64,000 bases of DNA, from the NCBI GenBank assembly GCA_001689515.1, contig LUJR01000009.1, positions 124,001 through 188,000 of the forward strand, in the 5' to 3' direction. Positions 17,690-25,631 of this stretch are shown in pieces. The notes under the pieces are model-generated. The model did no database searches. It was not told where the DNA came from and was given only the letters and a program-made list of their open reading frames with translations. Made by a program: the position numbers and the translations under genes. How positions within the stretch are numbered: position 1 is the first letter of the stretch; the number at the start of each line of letters is the position of its first letter. The DNA is from Bacteroidales bacterium M7 (GTDB taxonomy: Bacteria; Bacteroidota; Bacteroidia; Bacteroidales; Muribaculaceae).

Positions 17690-19318
17690 ATGAAAAAACT
17701 GTATATGATGCCGGTGGCAGCCATAGTCGCTGTGTCACTGGCGTTATCAGCGAAAAATAAAGCACCTGAAAATCCGTTTGTGTTCTCGCCCGAGCAAAAG
17801 CTCAGGCTTACCGAACGTATCATCGAGAATTACTATGTAGACAGCATAGATATAGACCGCACGGTCGAGGAGGGCATAATCAGTATGCTCCGAACACTTG
17901 ACCCGCATTCGTCATATTCCAACCGTGAGGAGACCATCGAAATGACCGAAACGCTCAGTGGCGGCTTTTCTGGGGTAGGCATATCATTCAATATGCTCAG
18001 GGATACTCTGTTTGTGGTCAGCACTACCATCGGCGGACCGAGCGAGAAGGTCGGTCTGCAAGCCGGTGACCGAATCCTGGTGGCAAACGACACTGTGATG
18101 TCGGGAGCAGGGCGCAGCACTTCTGATGTCCGCAAGGTGCTGCGTGGACCCAAAGGGACTAAAGTCAGGATGAAAGTGCGTCGCAGCAATGTGCCCGACC
18201 TCATCGATTTTGTGGTCACTCGTGATGAAATACCCATCTACAGCGTTGATGCGCACTATATGGCTGATCCGCATACGGGATATATCAAGATAGTTAGATT
18301 TGCCGAGAGTACCGAGAAGGAGGTCAAGGAGGCACTGAAAGCTCTGAAAAAGCAGGGTATGCAGCGTCTTATCATCGATCTGCAAGGCAACGGCGGCGGC
18401 TACATGAATGCTGCCGTAGGTGTGGCACAACTGTTTCTTGACAAAGATGACGAAATCGTATATACAAAAGGCGTAAGAGTCCATCCGTCATATTTCAATG
18501 CCGTCACAACCGGACCCTATCGTGATATCGAGGTAGTGACGATGGTCGATCAGTCGTCAGCGTCGGCGAGTGAGATTTTGTCCGGAGCATTTCAGGACAA
18601 TGACCGTGGAGTGGTCATAGGCCGTCGCACCTTCGGCAAGGGACTGGTACAGCGTCCTTTCCCGTTTCCCGACGGCTCCATGATACGCCTGACCACGGCT
18701 CGTTATTACACTCCCTCCGGACGCAGCATCCAGAAGCCGTATGCCGATGGCGAAGATGATTACAACAAGGATGTGTACCGCAGATTACAGAGCGGGGAGC
18801 TGACTGATTCCACACTCACTGTGTCGCATCCTGACTCGTTGCGCTTCACCACCCGCAACGGACGTGTCGTATATGGAGGCGGAGGTATAACGCCTGACAT
18901 ATTCGTGCCGCTTGACACCACGCGTGTCACGCCGTATTATCGTGACCTTGTGGCGAAGGGTGTGCTTAACCGTTACTGTCTGCAATATGTTGACAGCCGA
19001 CGCAAGCAGCTGAAATCAGACTACAAGACTGTCGATAAGTTTATCCATGGATTCAAGGTTTCGGATGCCATGCTTGCCGATCTCTACAGCATGGCGGTTG
19101 CCGACAGTGTCAAGGCTGAGCCTGATGCCGTGGCTGGTTCCCGGGAATACCTTTCAACAATAGTCAAGGCTCTCATAGGCAGAGATCTCTTTGACAGCAG
19201 CGCGTATTATCAGATTGCAAATCCGCTCAATCCCATCTATATCCGTGCGGTTGAAGTCATCAATGATCCGCGACGTATGCGGTCACTGCTGGCTCCGCCC
19301 GATTATGCTATGGAATGA
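17690..19318 (+). CDS. C-terminal processing protease, CtpA/S41A family
   Basis: 542 residues with an N-terminal signal segment (MKKLYMMPVAAIVAVSLALSA), a PDZ domain (about residues 90-170, with GGFSGVGISF and VGLQAGDRILVANDT), and the S41 protease core. The likely catalytic dyad is Ser292 in QSSASASEIL and Lys317 in RTFGKGLVQRPF. Their 25-residue spacing equals that of E. coli Prc. It degrades or trims periplasmic proteins from their C-terminus. The C-terminal 150 residues are an extension common in Bacteroidota forms. Confidence 0.94.
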   Translation: MKKLYMMPVAAIVAVSLALSAKNKAPENPFVFSPEQKLRLTERIIENYYVDSIDIDRTVEEGIISMLRTLDPHSSYSNREETIEMTETLSGGFSGVGISFNMLRDTLFVVSTTIGGPSEKVGLQAGDRILVANDTVMSGAGRSTSDVRKVLRGPKGTKVRMKVRRSNVPDLIDFVVTRDEIPIYSVDAHYMADPHTGYIKIVRFAESTEKEVKEALKALKKQGMQRLIIDLQGNGGGYMNAAVGVAQLFLDKDDEIVYTKGVRVHPSYFNAVTTGPYRDIEVVTMVDQSSASASEILSGAFQDNDRGVVIGRRTFGKGLVQRPFPFPDGSMIRLTTARYYTPSGRSIQKPYADGEDDYNKDVYRRLQSGELTDSTLTVSHPDSLRFTTRNGRVVYGGGGITPDIFVPLDTTRVTPYYRDLVAKGVLNRYCLQYVDSRRKQLKSDYKTVDKFIHGFKVSDAMLADLYSMAVADSVKAEPDAVAGSREYLSTIVKALIGRDLFDSSAYYQIANPLNPIYIRAVEVINDPRRMRSLLAPPDYAME

Positions 19319-19350
19319 CAGGTATATATGGGGTACAACTGTTAAATAGC

Positions 19351-19381
19351 GTTGAATAGTGAAAAATTATTATTAACTTTG
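19351..19381 (+). promoter_or_regulatory. Promoter of the 19409 lipoprotein gene
   Basis: GTTG (19351-19354) is followed after 19 bp by TAACTTTG (19374-19381) and C. The downstream box matches TAnnTTTG fully and the upstream box matches three of four bases. It predicts a start about 20 nt before the ATG at 19409, which supports that start codon. Confidence 0.7.
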
Positions 19382-19408
19382 CGCATATCAATCCTATAAG
19401 CTAAGCAT

Positions 19409-20041
19409 ATGTCCACATATAGCTACGAACATACAGGCATATATTCTTTTTTGAAAAAATATACAGTGAAAGCCATGGCAGTTGCGGCTGTGGCAGTCGT
19501 GATGTCATCATGCGGCAGCAATAAGTCTGATGAGTCAGAATCAGTGCAGGAGGAGCTTCGTAACACCCATCTTCTTGAAGCTATGAAGGTGGTGGATATC
19601 CCACGGGTGACCTCTATTGCTGACTCGCTTGCTCTTGATGTAGACGATCTGTCTAATAATGAGTCTGTAGCTGTCCTGCTTGCATATCTCGTGGTTCACA
19701 ATGAGGCTTCGCGCAATGATGACCGCGAACAGGATTTTGTGACCATCAGGAAATATGTGGATGTCTATGACCTGTCGATGCAACGTGACCGCGACGGTAT
19801 GCTTTCAGCAATGCAACAGGCGCGTGAAATCAACCCTGCCGCTGATTTTGAGGGTCTCTACAAGGAGTTTCGCAATCGTCTCTCGGAGTACGACGCTCTC
19901 AATGGTCAGGAGTTGACTGCTGAGCCTGCGGAGGAGGAAGCTCCCGCTGATAGCACGGCTGTTGCTGACACAGCATCAGTTACCCCATCATCGTCATCTG
20001 ACGGTGCTGATCTGCCGGTTGAATATCGCCCTGCTGACTGA
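19409..20041 (+). CDS. Putative lipoprotein of unknown function
   Basis: 210 residues. A basic N-terminal stretch leads into the hydrophobic AMAVAAVAVVMSSC with a lipobox-like VMSSC, then GSNKSDESES. The middle is helical and acidic, with no recognised domain. The last 45 residues are low-complexity Ala/Pro/Glu/Ser/Thr. It precedes the DUF805 gene by 64 bp. A role in the envelope is inferred from the signal only. Confidence 0.75.
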   Translation: MSTYSYEHTGIYSFLKKYTVKAMAVAAVAVVMSSCGSNKSDESESVQEELRNTHLLEAMKVVDIPRVTSIADSLALDVDDLSNNESVAVLLAYLVVHNEASRNDDREQDFVTIRKYVDVYDLSMQRDRDGMLSAMQQAREINPAADFEGLYKEFRNRLSEYDALNGQELTAEPAEEEAPADSTAVADTASVTPSSSSDGADLPVEYRPAD

Positions 20042-20105
20042 TACTTGTTATAGTTTGGCTAATCTCAAAGCAATCCTTATTTATATTTATTCATCAATTA
20101 ATCTT

Positions 20106-20498
20106 ATGGACCAGAATTATTATCCCACTCCAGCTCCATCTCTGTCTTTTTCTGATGCTGTGAAAAAAGCGTTCGAGAACTACTGCAACTTCTCAGGTCG
20201 TGCCACACGTGCCGAGTACTGGTGGTTTGTTCTTTTCAGCTTCATCGTAGGCTGCGTATTCAGCATCCTTGGCCAGATTGCAGGTTTCTTCACTTATGTG
20301 GGCTACATAGCTAATCTCGCCCTCTTGCTTCCGGGTCTCGGACTTTGCTGGCGTCGTATGCACGATATAGGCAAAGGTGGTGGTTGGTTTTTCATCACCT
20401 TTATCCCCCTTGTAGGCATCATCCTGTGGATTGTATGGTGCTGCCAGCCCAGCGAACCTACAGCTAACCGTTTCGGCGACGTGCCTGCCAACGCATAA
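20106..20498 (+). CDS. DUF805 membrane protein
   Basis: 130 residues from the ATG at 20106 (MDQNYYPTPAP). The open frame upstream to 19962 lies inside the preceding gene and is rejected. Features are SDAVKKAFENYCNFSGRATRAEYWWFVLF, with the family FxGRxxRxEYW motif, then three hydrophobic segments, and CWRRMHDIGKGGGWFFI, with the RLHDxGxSG-type motif. DUF805 proteins are small inner-membrane proteins of unknown function. It ends 8 bp before purN. Confidence 0.93.
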   Translation: MDQNYYPTPAPSLSFSDAVKKAFENYCNFSGRATRAEYWWFVLFSFIVGCVFSILGQIAGFFTYVGYIANLALLLPGLGLCWRRMHDIGKGGGWFFITFIPLVGIILWIVWCCQPSEPTANRFGDVPANA

Positions 20499-20506
20499 GT
20501 AAGCGC

Positions 20507-21079
20507 ATGCACAACATAGCAGTGTTTGCCTCCGGATCGGGGACAAATGCGGAAAACATAGCAAAAAGCTTTGAGTCTGATGCCACAGCCCGAGTGGTGG
20601 TGGCACTCGCTAACAAAGCCGATGCAGGTGTACACGAGAGGATGCGGAATCTCCGCATCCCCTCGCTTACATTTGACAATAGCGTCTGGGCTGACCACCC
20701 AGAGGAGATTATCGAGACGCTTGACCGTTACGGTGTTGACATTGTAGTGCTGGCAGGATTCTTGCGGCAGGTGCATCCAATGCTCGTGAGGCGTTTCAAT
20801 GGTCGGATGCTAAATATACATCCCTCTTTGCTGCCTAAATTCGGTGGCAAAGGCATGTACGGCATGCGTGTGCATCAGGCTGTCATCGACTCTGGCGAAA
20901 AAGAGAGCGGTGCCACTGTGCATCTTGTCACTGATGTCATGGACGATGGCGATATCGTATTGCAAGGTAGCGTAGATGTGTCGGCAGACGATACGCCGCA
21001 GTCGCTTGCTGCCAAAATCCATGAGGTTGAGATGGATATATATCCACGTGCGGTGCGTATGGTGCTTTGCCGGATGTAG
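20507..21079 (+). CDS. purN: Phosphoribosylglycinamide formyltransferase PurN
   Basis: 190 residues. It transfers formyl from N10-formyltetrahydrofolate to GAR in purine synthesis. Visible motifs are FASGSGTNAENI (phosphate binding), AGFLRQVHPMLV, the catalytic segment NIHPSLLPKFGGKGMYG, and GATVHLVTDVMDDGDIV with the catalytic Asp. It is a standalone purine gene; other pur genes are not nearby. Confidence 0.96.
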   Translation: MHNIAVFASGSGTNAENIAKSFESDATARVVVALANKADAGVHERMRNLRIPSLTFDNSVWADHPEEIIETLDRYGVDIVVLAGFLRQVHPMLVRRFNGRMLNIHPSLLPKFGGKGMYGMRVHQAVIDSGEKESGATVHLVTDVMDDGDIVLQGSVDVSADDTPQSLAAKIHEVEMDIYPRAVRMVLCRM

Positions 21080-21110
21080 AAGTCAATCTGTTAACTCTTA
21101 ATTTTTAGAG

Positions 21111-22640
21111 ATGAAATCCAGATATCTGTTGGTCTGCGCGGTGTGTGGCATGCTTATGCCGATACATCTGGCGGCAGAGGAAAACATCAATTACGACGCT
21201 TCGCTGACGGTGGAGACTTCGTCAGGCTCGTTTGCGCCTTACTATTTTGCAGCTAACCGTTGGGGCACGTTGACACAGAGTGACAATGTGTTGCTCAATG
21301 TCGGTGCTTCACGTGACTATGATCTTTCGAAGCGAGTCACATGGAGTTACGGAGTCCGTGCCGTAGGCGGACGGACATCTGCCACCGCCTATGATGTATT
21401 CCACGCTTCATCCGATCCGCAATGGGACATACGCTATGCGCGTCCGGCTGCGATATGGCTTCAGGAAGCATGGGCTGGATTCAAGTTCAGAGGCGTATAT
21501 ATCGAGGGCGGTATGCGTCAGTCAGGTTCCCCTTTGCTTGATGACGAGCTTTCATCGGGCGATATGGTACATAGCGCCAATGCTCGTCCCGTGCCTCAGA
21601 TTATGGCTGGTTTCATTGACTTCCAGAACATTCCTTTCACCAATAAATGGGCGCAGGTCAAGGGTGTCATTTCATATGGCTGGTTTGTGCAGAATAAATG
21701 GCTTGAAGATCACTATAACTTCTACAACTATCACATCACCCGTAATCAGCTCTACAGCTATAAGAACATCTATTTCCGCAGTAATCCCGAAAAACCGTTT
21801 TCGGTTACGGTGGGCGCGCAGATAGCCGGAGATTTCGGTGGTACGACATATCACTATTCTAACGGCAAACTGTACTCGGTGGAGCAGCACGGATCATCCA
21901 TATCCGACTACTGGAAGATGCTCATACCTACACCTGACAATGGTGATGATTTCTATGAGGGAGCATTGCTCGGATCATGGGACTTTCAGGCGCGTTACCA
22001 TCTGCGTTCGGGTCACGAATTGAAAGCATATTTCCAGTGGCTGTGGGAAGACGGCAGCGGCATGTCGAAGCATAACGGCTGGGACGGACTGTGGGGTGTG
22101 GAATATAAATCCGACAATCCATGGTGGATCGACGGGGCAGTCATCGAGTATCTTGACCTGACCAACCATAGCGGACCGATACACTACGCCCCGCATTTTC
22201 AGGGCGCGGATATACCGTATCAGAGCACTGGTGCGGACAACTATTATAACAGCGGTTACTACAACGCTTACACCAATCTGGGCATGGGGCTCGGGAATGC
22301 TATGGTGATGAGCCCGATATACAACCGTGACGGATATCCGCAGTTTCTGCTTAACCGTGTCAAAGGTGTGCATGTCGCACTCCGTGGCACGTTGTCAGAC
22401 AAGGTTACTTATAAGGTGAAATTCGGATGGCGTAAGGCATTGGGCACCTCCTATGAACCGCTGCAGGCTCCTGTGCACTCGACCATGCTGATGGCAGAGG
22501 CATCGTGGCGCATACCTCAGGTCAAGGGATTGCAGCTGACCGGCGCTTTCGGTCTTGACCACGGCGAGATGCCCGGAAACAGTGTGGGCGGAATGGTGAC
22601 CATATCATATGACGGACTTCTTAAACTCAACGGAAAATGA
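21111..22640 (+). CDS. Capsule assembly Wzi family outer-membrane protein
   Basis: 509 residues with a signal peptide ending near HLAAEE. The sequence is dominated by alternating aromatic and polar beta-strands, including APYYFAANRWGTLTQSDN, the conserved GxxxxG-like region YIEGGMRQSGSPLLDDELSSG, and WAQVKGVISYGWFV. This is the pattern of the Wzi/capsule-assembly barrel family of Bacteroidota. It heads a group of three envelope genes and overlaps the next start (ATGATG) by 4 bp. No capsule synthesis genes are nearby, so the ligand is unknown. Confidence 0.82.
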   Translation: MKSRYLLVCAVCGMLMPIHLAAEENINYDASLTVETSSGSFAPYYFAANRWGTLTQSDNVLLNVGASRDYDLSKRVTWSYGVRAVGGRTSATAYDVFHASSDPQWDIRYARPAAIWLQEAWAGFKFRGVYIEGGMRQSGSPLLDDELSSGDMVHSANARPVPQIMAGFIDFQNIPFTNKWAQVKGVISYGWFVQNKWLEDHYNFYNYHITRNQLYSYKNIYFRSNPEKPFSVTVGAQIAGDFGGTTYHYSNGKLYSVEQHGSSISDYWKMLIPTPDNGDDFYEGALLGSWDFQARYHLRSGHELKAYFQWLWEDGSGMSKHNGWDGLWGVEYKSDNPWWIDGAVIEYLDLTNHSGPIHYAPHFQGADIPYQSTGADNYYNSGYYNAYTNLGMGLGNAMVMSPIYNRDGYPQFLLNRVKGVHVALRGTLSDKVTYKVKFGWRKALGTSYEPLQAPVHSTMLMAEASWRIPQVKGLQLTGAFGLDHGEMPGNSVGGMVTISYDGLLKLNGK

Positions 22641-23116
22641 TGCTCCACAGATTAATCAGACATATCAGCCCCCTTGCCTTAGTGGCTATAATGATGGCGG
22701 TGGTGAGCGGTTGCACACACAATAACGGCGACATCGGACCTCTCTTCGGCTCATGGACGCTTCAGGAAATCGTGATAGACGGTACGCCTGACGCGTCATA
22801 CGGTCACAACATGACGTGGAATTTCCAAAATCATAATCTCAGCATCATGACTGTCTATCCCCATCATGACCGGGCTGAGAATATGGGCACGTGGGAGTGG
22901 GTGAACCAAGATCGTGTCATAAGCATTAATTTTACATATGAGAATAGCGAGGGGGTCGTGGGTGGCTCTCCGTTCTGTCCTCCTCCCGGACTGCATCTCC
23001 CGACAGGTCAGATACTTGTGATGGATGTCATGCAGCTCACATCGTCGGATATGACTCTGGTATATGAGAGTGCTGACGGTGAGATGATTAAATATAGGTT
23101 TACCAAACTGAGATGA
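22637..23116 (+). CDS. Lipocalin-like lipoprotein
   Basis: 159 residues with a lipoprotein signal (lipobox VSGC near residue 26). The rest reads GPLFGSWTLQEIVIDG, then MTWNFQNHNLSIMTVYPHHD, then DMTLVYESADGEMIKYRFTKL. The GxW start and repeated beta-strands fit the lipocalin-like domain of small Bacteroidota lipoproteins. Coupled to the Wzi-like gene by a 4-bp overlap and 1 bp before the PCMD gene. Confidence 0.75.
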   Translation: MMLHRLIRHISPLALVAIMMAVVSGCTHNNGDIGPLFGSWTLQEIVIDGTPDASYGHNMTWNFQNHNLSIMTVYPHHDRAENMGTWEWVNQDRVISINFTYENSEGVVGGSPFCPPPGLHLPTGQILVMDVMQLTSSDMTLVYESADGEMIKYRFTKLR

Positions 23117-23117
23117 T

Positions 23118-24092
23118 ATGAGATACGGTATAGCTGTTATATCAATGCTGTCGCTTGTTGCTGCTTCAAGACTTGGCTCGGAGGCTGCATCGCTGCGCCT
23201 TGAGAAGATTAAATACGGAGACATGAACTCGTGGGTCACCCGCACAGTAGGGGAGTCGCGTGTCATAGGCGGCAACAAACGCACTATCTATGAAATAGGA
23301 CCCAATACCACCATCGCTGGTGAAAACAAGGCATATACGCCGCTGGGCGGCTCTCCATGGGGCACGAGCAATGTCTACGCGCATGTCAGCGGTATCAGCA
23401 AGGGCAGCAATGCCGTGTATCCCGATGTACGCAGCGGCTCTGACCGTTGCGCCAAGCTGACCAGCAAGATCGAATCGCTCAAGGTGCTCGGTCTTATCAA
23501 TCTTGATGTGATGGTGTCAGGCTCCATATTCCTCGGGCATATGATAGAGCCTATCACTTCGACCAAAAATCCCTACGCCAAGATGGAGATGGGCATACCA
23601 TACACCAAGCGTCCCAAGGCATTGGTGTTTGACTACAAGGTGGATATGCCATCGTCGTTGACACGCACCAAAGCCACTGGCTTCGGAGGCAAAAAGACGC
23701 TGCCCGGCCGCGATGCTGCCGTGGTGTTCGTATTTCTCCAGCGCAGGTGGGAGGATGCCCAGGGCAATATCCACGCCAAGCGTGTGGCTACGGGCGGCGA
23801 GAGATTCAAGGTAGGCAGCGGATGGAAAAACGCTCACCAGATACCTCTCCACTATGGCGACTACTCCACCCAACCGGGCTATCAGAAATGGCTCAAACTC
23901 CTACCTAAGGAGCGTTCATATTATGCCCGTAACTCCAAGGGCAAGATGGTGCCTGTCATCGAGGAGGGCTGGGATGATGCCGATGCCACCCCCACGCATG
24001 CCATAGTGATGATGAGTGCGGGCAGCGGTGAAGCATACGTAGGCTCCGAGGGGTTGACCCTCTATGTCGATAACGTAGCCTTCGGCTTCTGA
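23118..24092 (+). CDS. PCMD-domain protein (putative carbohydrate metabolism domain)
   Basis: 324 residues with a signal-like start and ending in SAGSGEAYVGSEGLTLYVDNVAFGF, which is the diagnostic GSxLxVDN-type end of PCMD domains. Earlier parts (NTTIAGENKAYTPLGGSPWGTSN, FDYKVDMPSS) fit a beta-sandwich that binds glycans. In Bacteroidales these proteins sit in polysaccharide-related operons as surface or periplasmic proteins. Here it is the third gene behind Wzi-like and lipocalin-like genes. Enzymatic activity has not been assigned to the family as far as I know. Confidence 0.82.
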   Translation: MRYGIAVISMLSLVAASRLGSEAASLRLEKIKYGDMNSWVTRTVGESRVIGGNKRTIYEIGPNTTIAGENKAYTPLGGSPWGTSNVYAHVSGISKGSNAVYPDVRSGSDRCAKLTSKIESLKVLGLINLDVMVSGSIFLGHMIEPITSTKNPYAKMEMGIPYTKRPKALVFDYKVDMPSSLTRTKATGFGGKKTLPGRDAAVVFVFLQRRWEDAQGNIHAKRVATGGERFKVGSGWKNAHQIPLHYGDYSTQPGYQKWLKLLPKERSYYARNSKGKMVPVIEEGWDDADATPTHAIVMMSAGSGEAYVGSEGLTLYVDNVAFGF

Positions 24093-24108
24093 ATTTTTCG
24101 ATTTAAAG

Positions 24109-24491
24109 ACGCGTCCTCAATGCTGTTTGCTTAAGCAAAGTCTGTAAATCCAATATAGAAGGTACGTCGGAGACGTGCCAGTCGTGCGTAACCCCATGCA
24201 CGGAGCGTCAGCGAACGTACATGGGGTACAGGCTGCCACTATCAAATCTACCTCGGAGAGGTTGTGACACGCATGATTATGTATGTAAGTCGCTGATTTT
24301 AAATGGGAAATGAGAATGGCGGTGCAGGGACGCGGCTATGCCCCAACCTCTCCGAGGTTGATCATAATGGCATGTCATCTGACCCCATGTACGTTCGCTG
24401 ACGCTCCGTGCATGGGGTTAAGCACAACTGATACGTCCCCGACGTATCTATCCGCATCAGAGCCTTAAGTAAAACGCATTGGGACGCGTCC
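24109..24491. repeat. Long composite palindromic element, copy A
   Basis: It fills the gap between the PCMD gene and the GNAT gene. Outer arms are GACGCGTCCTCAATG... and ...CATTGGGACGCGTCC. Inside, in mirror order, come a GTCGGAGACGTGCC palindrome (24165-24178) with its partner ATACGTCCCCGACGTAT (24431-24447), the near-palindromic CCCCATGCACGGAGCGTCAG block with its inverted twin around 24383-24419, and ACCTCGGAGAGGTTG with its twin CAACCTCTCCGAGGTTG. No reading frame of note. Copies C and D and half copy B share the modules. Confidence 0.85.
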
Positions 24492-24530
24492 CTATGTTCA
24501 GTTGTTTCACGGCAATGCGACATGATATAG

Positions 24531-24560
24531 CGAAGGCGGAGCTTTGGGGCTCCGCCTTCG
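24531..24560 (+). terminator. Strong terminator hairpin before the GNAT gene end
   Basis: CGAAGGCGGAGC (24531-24542) pairs with GCTCCGCCTTCG (24549-24560) over a 6-nt loop, followed by GGCTTTTTAT on the plus strand. It is a good intrinsic terminator for plus-strand transcription from the PCMD gene or repeat, and lies between convergent genes. Confidence 0.8.
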
Positions 24561-24579
24561 GGCTTTTTATCGAGGGATA

Positions 24580-25056
24580 TCAGCCGGCTTCGCCGGTGAG
24601 GATCATCATGTCGGGCATGCAGCGGAAGCCGATGGAGTGGAACATGTAGCGGGCGGCTACTGACGACTCCAGATATATCTTGGTGATGTTCTGGCGGTGG
24701 GCGTAGGCTATGAGCCATGCCACTATGTCGCGCCCTATGTCGGTGGTGCGTCCGTCATGGCTGACGTAGATGTTCATCAGGCATGCGCACTTGCCCGAGG
24801 GATTTGACGAAGAGGGCATCTCGGAGTGGAGGCACATACCTCCGCAACCGAGCACGCTGCCATTGGCAGTGGCTATGCAGGCGATATGCGAGCCGTCGGT
24901 GAGTGCAGACTGATAGTAGTGCCAGCTTGCTTCTTCCAGTTCTTCACTGTCGCCATAGTTAAGCTGACCTGAATTATGAAGGACCTCCATGCGCAGTTGC
25001 AGCAATGTGTCAAGGTCCTCATAGGAGGCTTGGCGAATAACAACATCGGTCATCAT
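24580..25056 (-). CDS. GNAT family N-acetyltransferase
   Basis: 158 residues. It starts VVIRQASYEDLDTLLQLRMEVL, contains an acetyl-CoA binding region (LMNIYVSHDGRTTDIGRDIVAWLIAYA), and ends SSVAARYMFHSIGFRCMPDMMIL, the usual GNAT beta-6/7 end. The Q/RxxGxG/A pyrophosphate loop is degenerate here (RTTDIGRDI), so activity may be altered. It lies 122 bp downstream of the peptide exporter genes on the same strand but with its own gap; membership of the peptide locus is uncertain. Confidence 0.82.
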   Translation of the reverse strand: MMTDVVIRQASYEDLDTLLQLRMEVLHNSGQLNYGDSEELEEASWHYYQSALTDGSHIACIATANGSVLGCGGMCLHSEMPSSSNPSGKCACLMNIYVSHDGRTTDIGRDIVAWLIAYAHRQNITKIYLESSVAARYMFHSIGFRCMPDMMILTGEAG

Positions 25057-25178
25057 AGTTATAAAGTGTCAGTGTGTGGTGAATAAGACTTTTCTTTATA
25101 ACAGTCAGATTTTCAGCGTTGTTTGGCGATTGTTGCAATTTTTTAGCTTTGATGTTGATTTTTAACATTAGCCATGTG

Positions 25179-25631
25179 TCACCGTGGCCGCCTCATCAGA
25201 TGGTCAGCATGTTCTTTGCCGAACCTTCGCACTAAATTCTCATAATGTTGTATCCGCGCCAAAGAATCCTGGACTCTTTGGGCTTCCCATCTCGCCTCTT
25301 GCTCCTGTCGCATCCTTTCAAGCTCCTCGGGGGTGGGCTTGGGTTTGATTTGTTGCCAGAAGAGACATTCATACTGCTTCATCCCCTTTGGCACCACATG
25401 GTTGATCAGGGGCTCTTTGCCATCCTTTAGATAAGGTGACGGGGTCAGATATAAAGCCAGGATGGTGATGGCTGTCACAGCGATGAGCACTGCGCCGCTC
25501 CAGCGTGCCACTTTACGCGGTATCTCATATTGGAAGTCCTCAAGGTCATAATCATGGTCTATCATCGCGTTGCGAGTGTGGATGCTTTTGACCATCAGCT
25601 TATTGTTGTTATTGTCAGGTGTATTCATCAT
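25179..25631 (-). CDS. Single-pass membrane protein coupled to the peptide exporter
   Basis: 150 residues. The acidic cytoplasmic N-terminus (DYDLEDFQYEIPRKVARW) is followed by one membrane segment (about residues 46-64, SGAVLIAVTAITILALYL), then a periplasmic part ending in a charged coiled coil (PEELERMRQEQEARWEAQRVQ). Its ATG overlaps the exporter stop by 4 bp, so it is made with the exporter. I recognise no family. It is too short for an HlyD adaptor but has the topology one would expect of a truncated adaptor or exporter partner. That role is inference. Confidence 0.7.
   Translation of the reverse strand: MMNTPDNNNNKLMVKSIHTRNAMIDHDYDLEDFQYEIPRKVARWSGAVLIAVTAITILALYLTPSPYLKDGKEPLINHVVPKGMKQYECLFWQQIKPKPTPEELERMRQEQEARWEAQRVQDSLARIQHYENLVRRFGKEHADHLMRRPR

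Noticed and set aside
24109..24491. Possible insertion sequence between the PCMD and GNAT genes
   Set aside because: No transposase frame; it is a palindromic element also seen at other sites, so listed as a repeat rather than an IS.
24580..25056. GNAT acetyltransferase as a tailoring enzyme of the peptide locus
   Set aside because: Same strand but separated by 122 bp and with general GNAT sequence; no positive evidence links it to the peptides.
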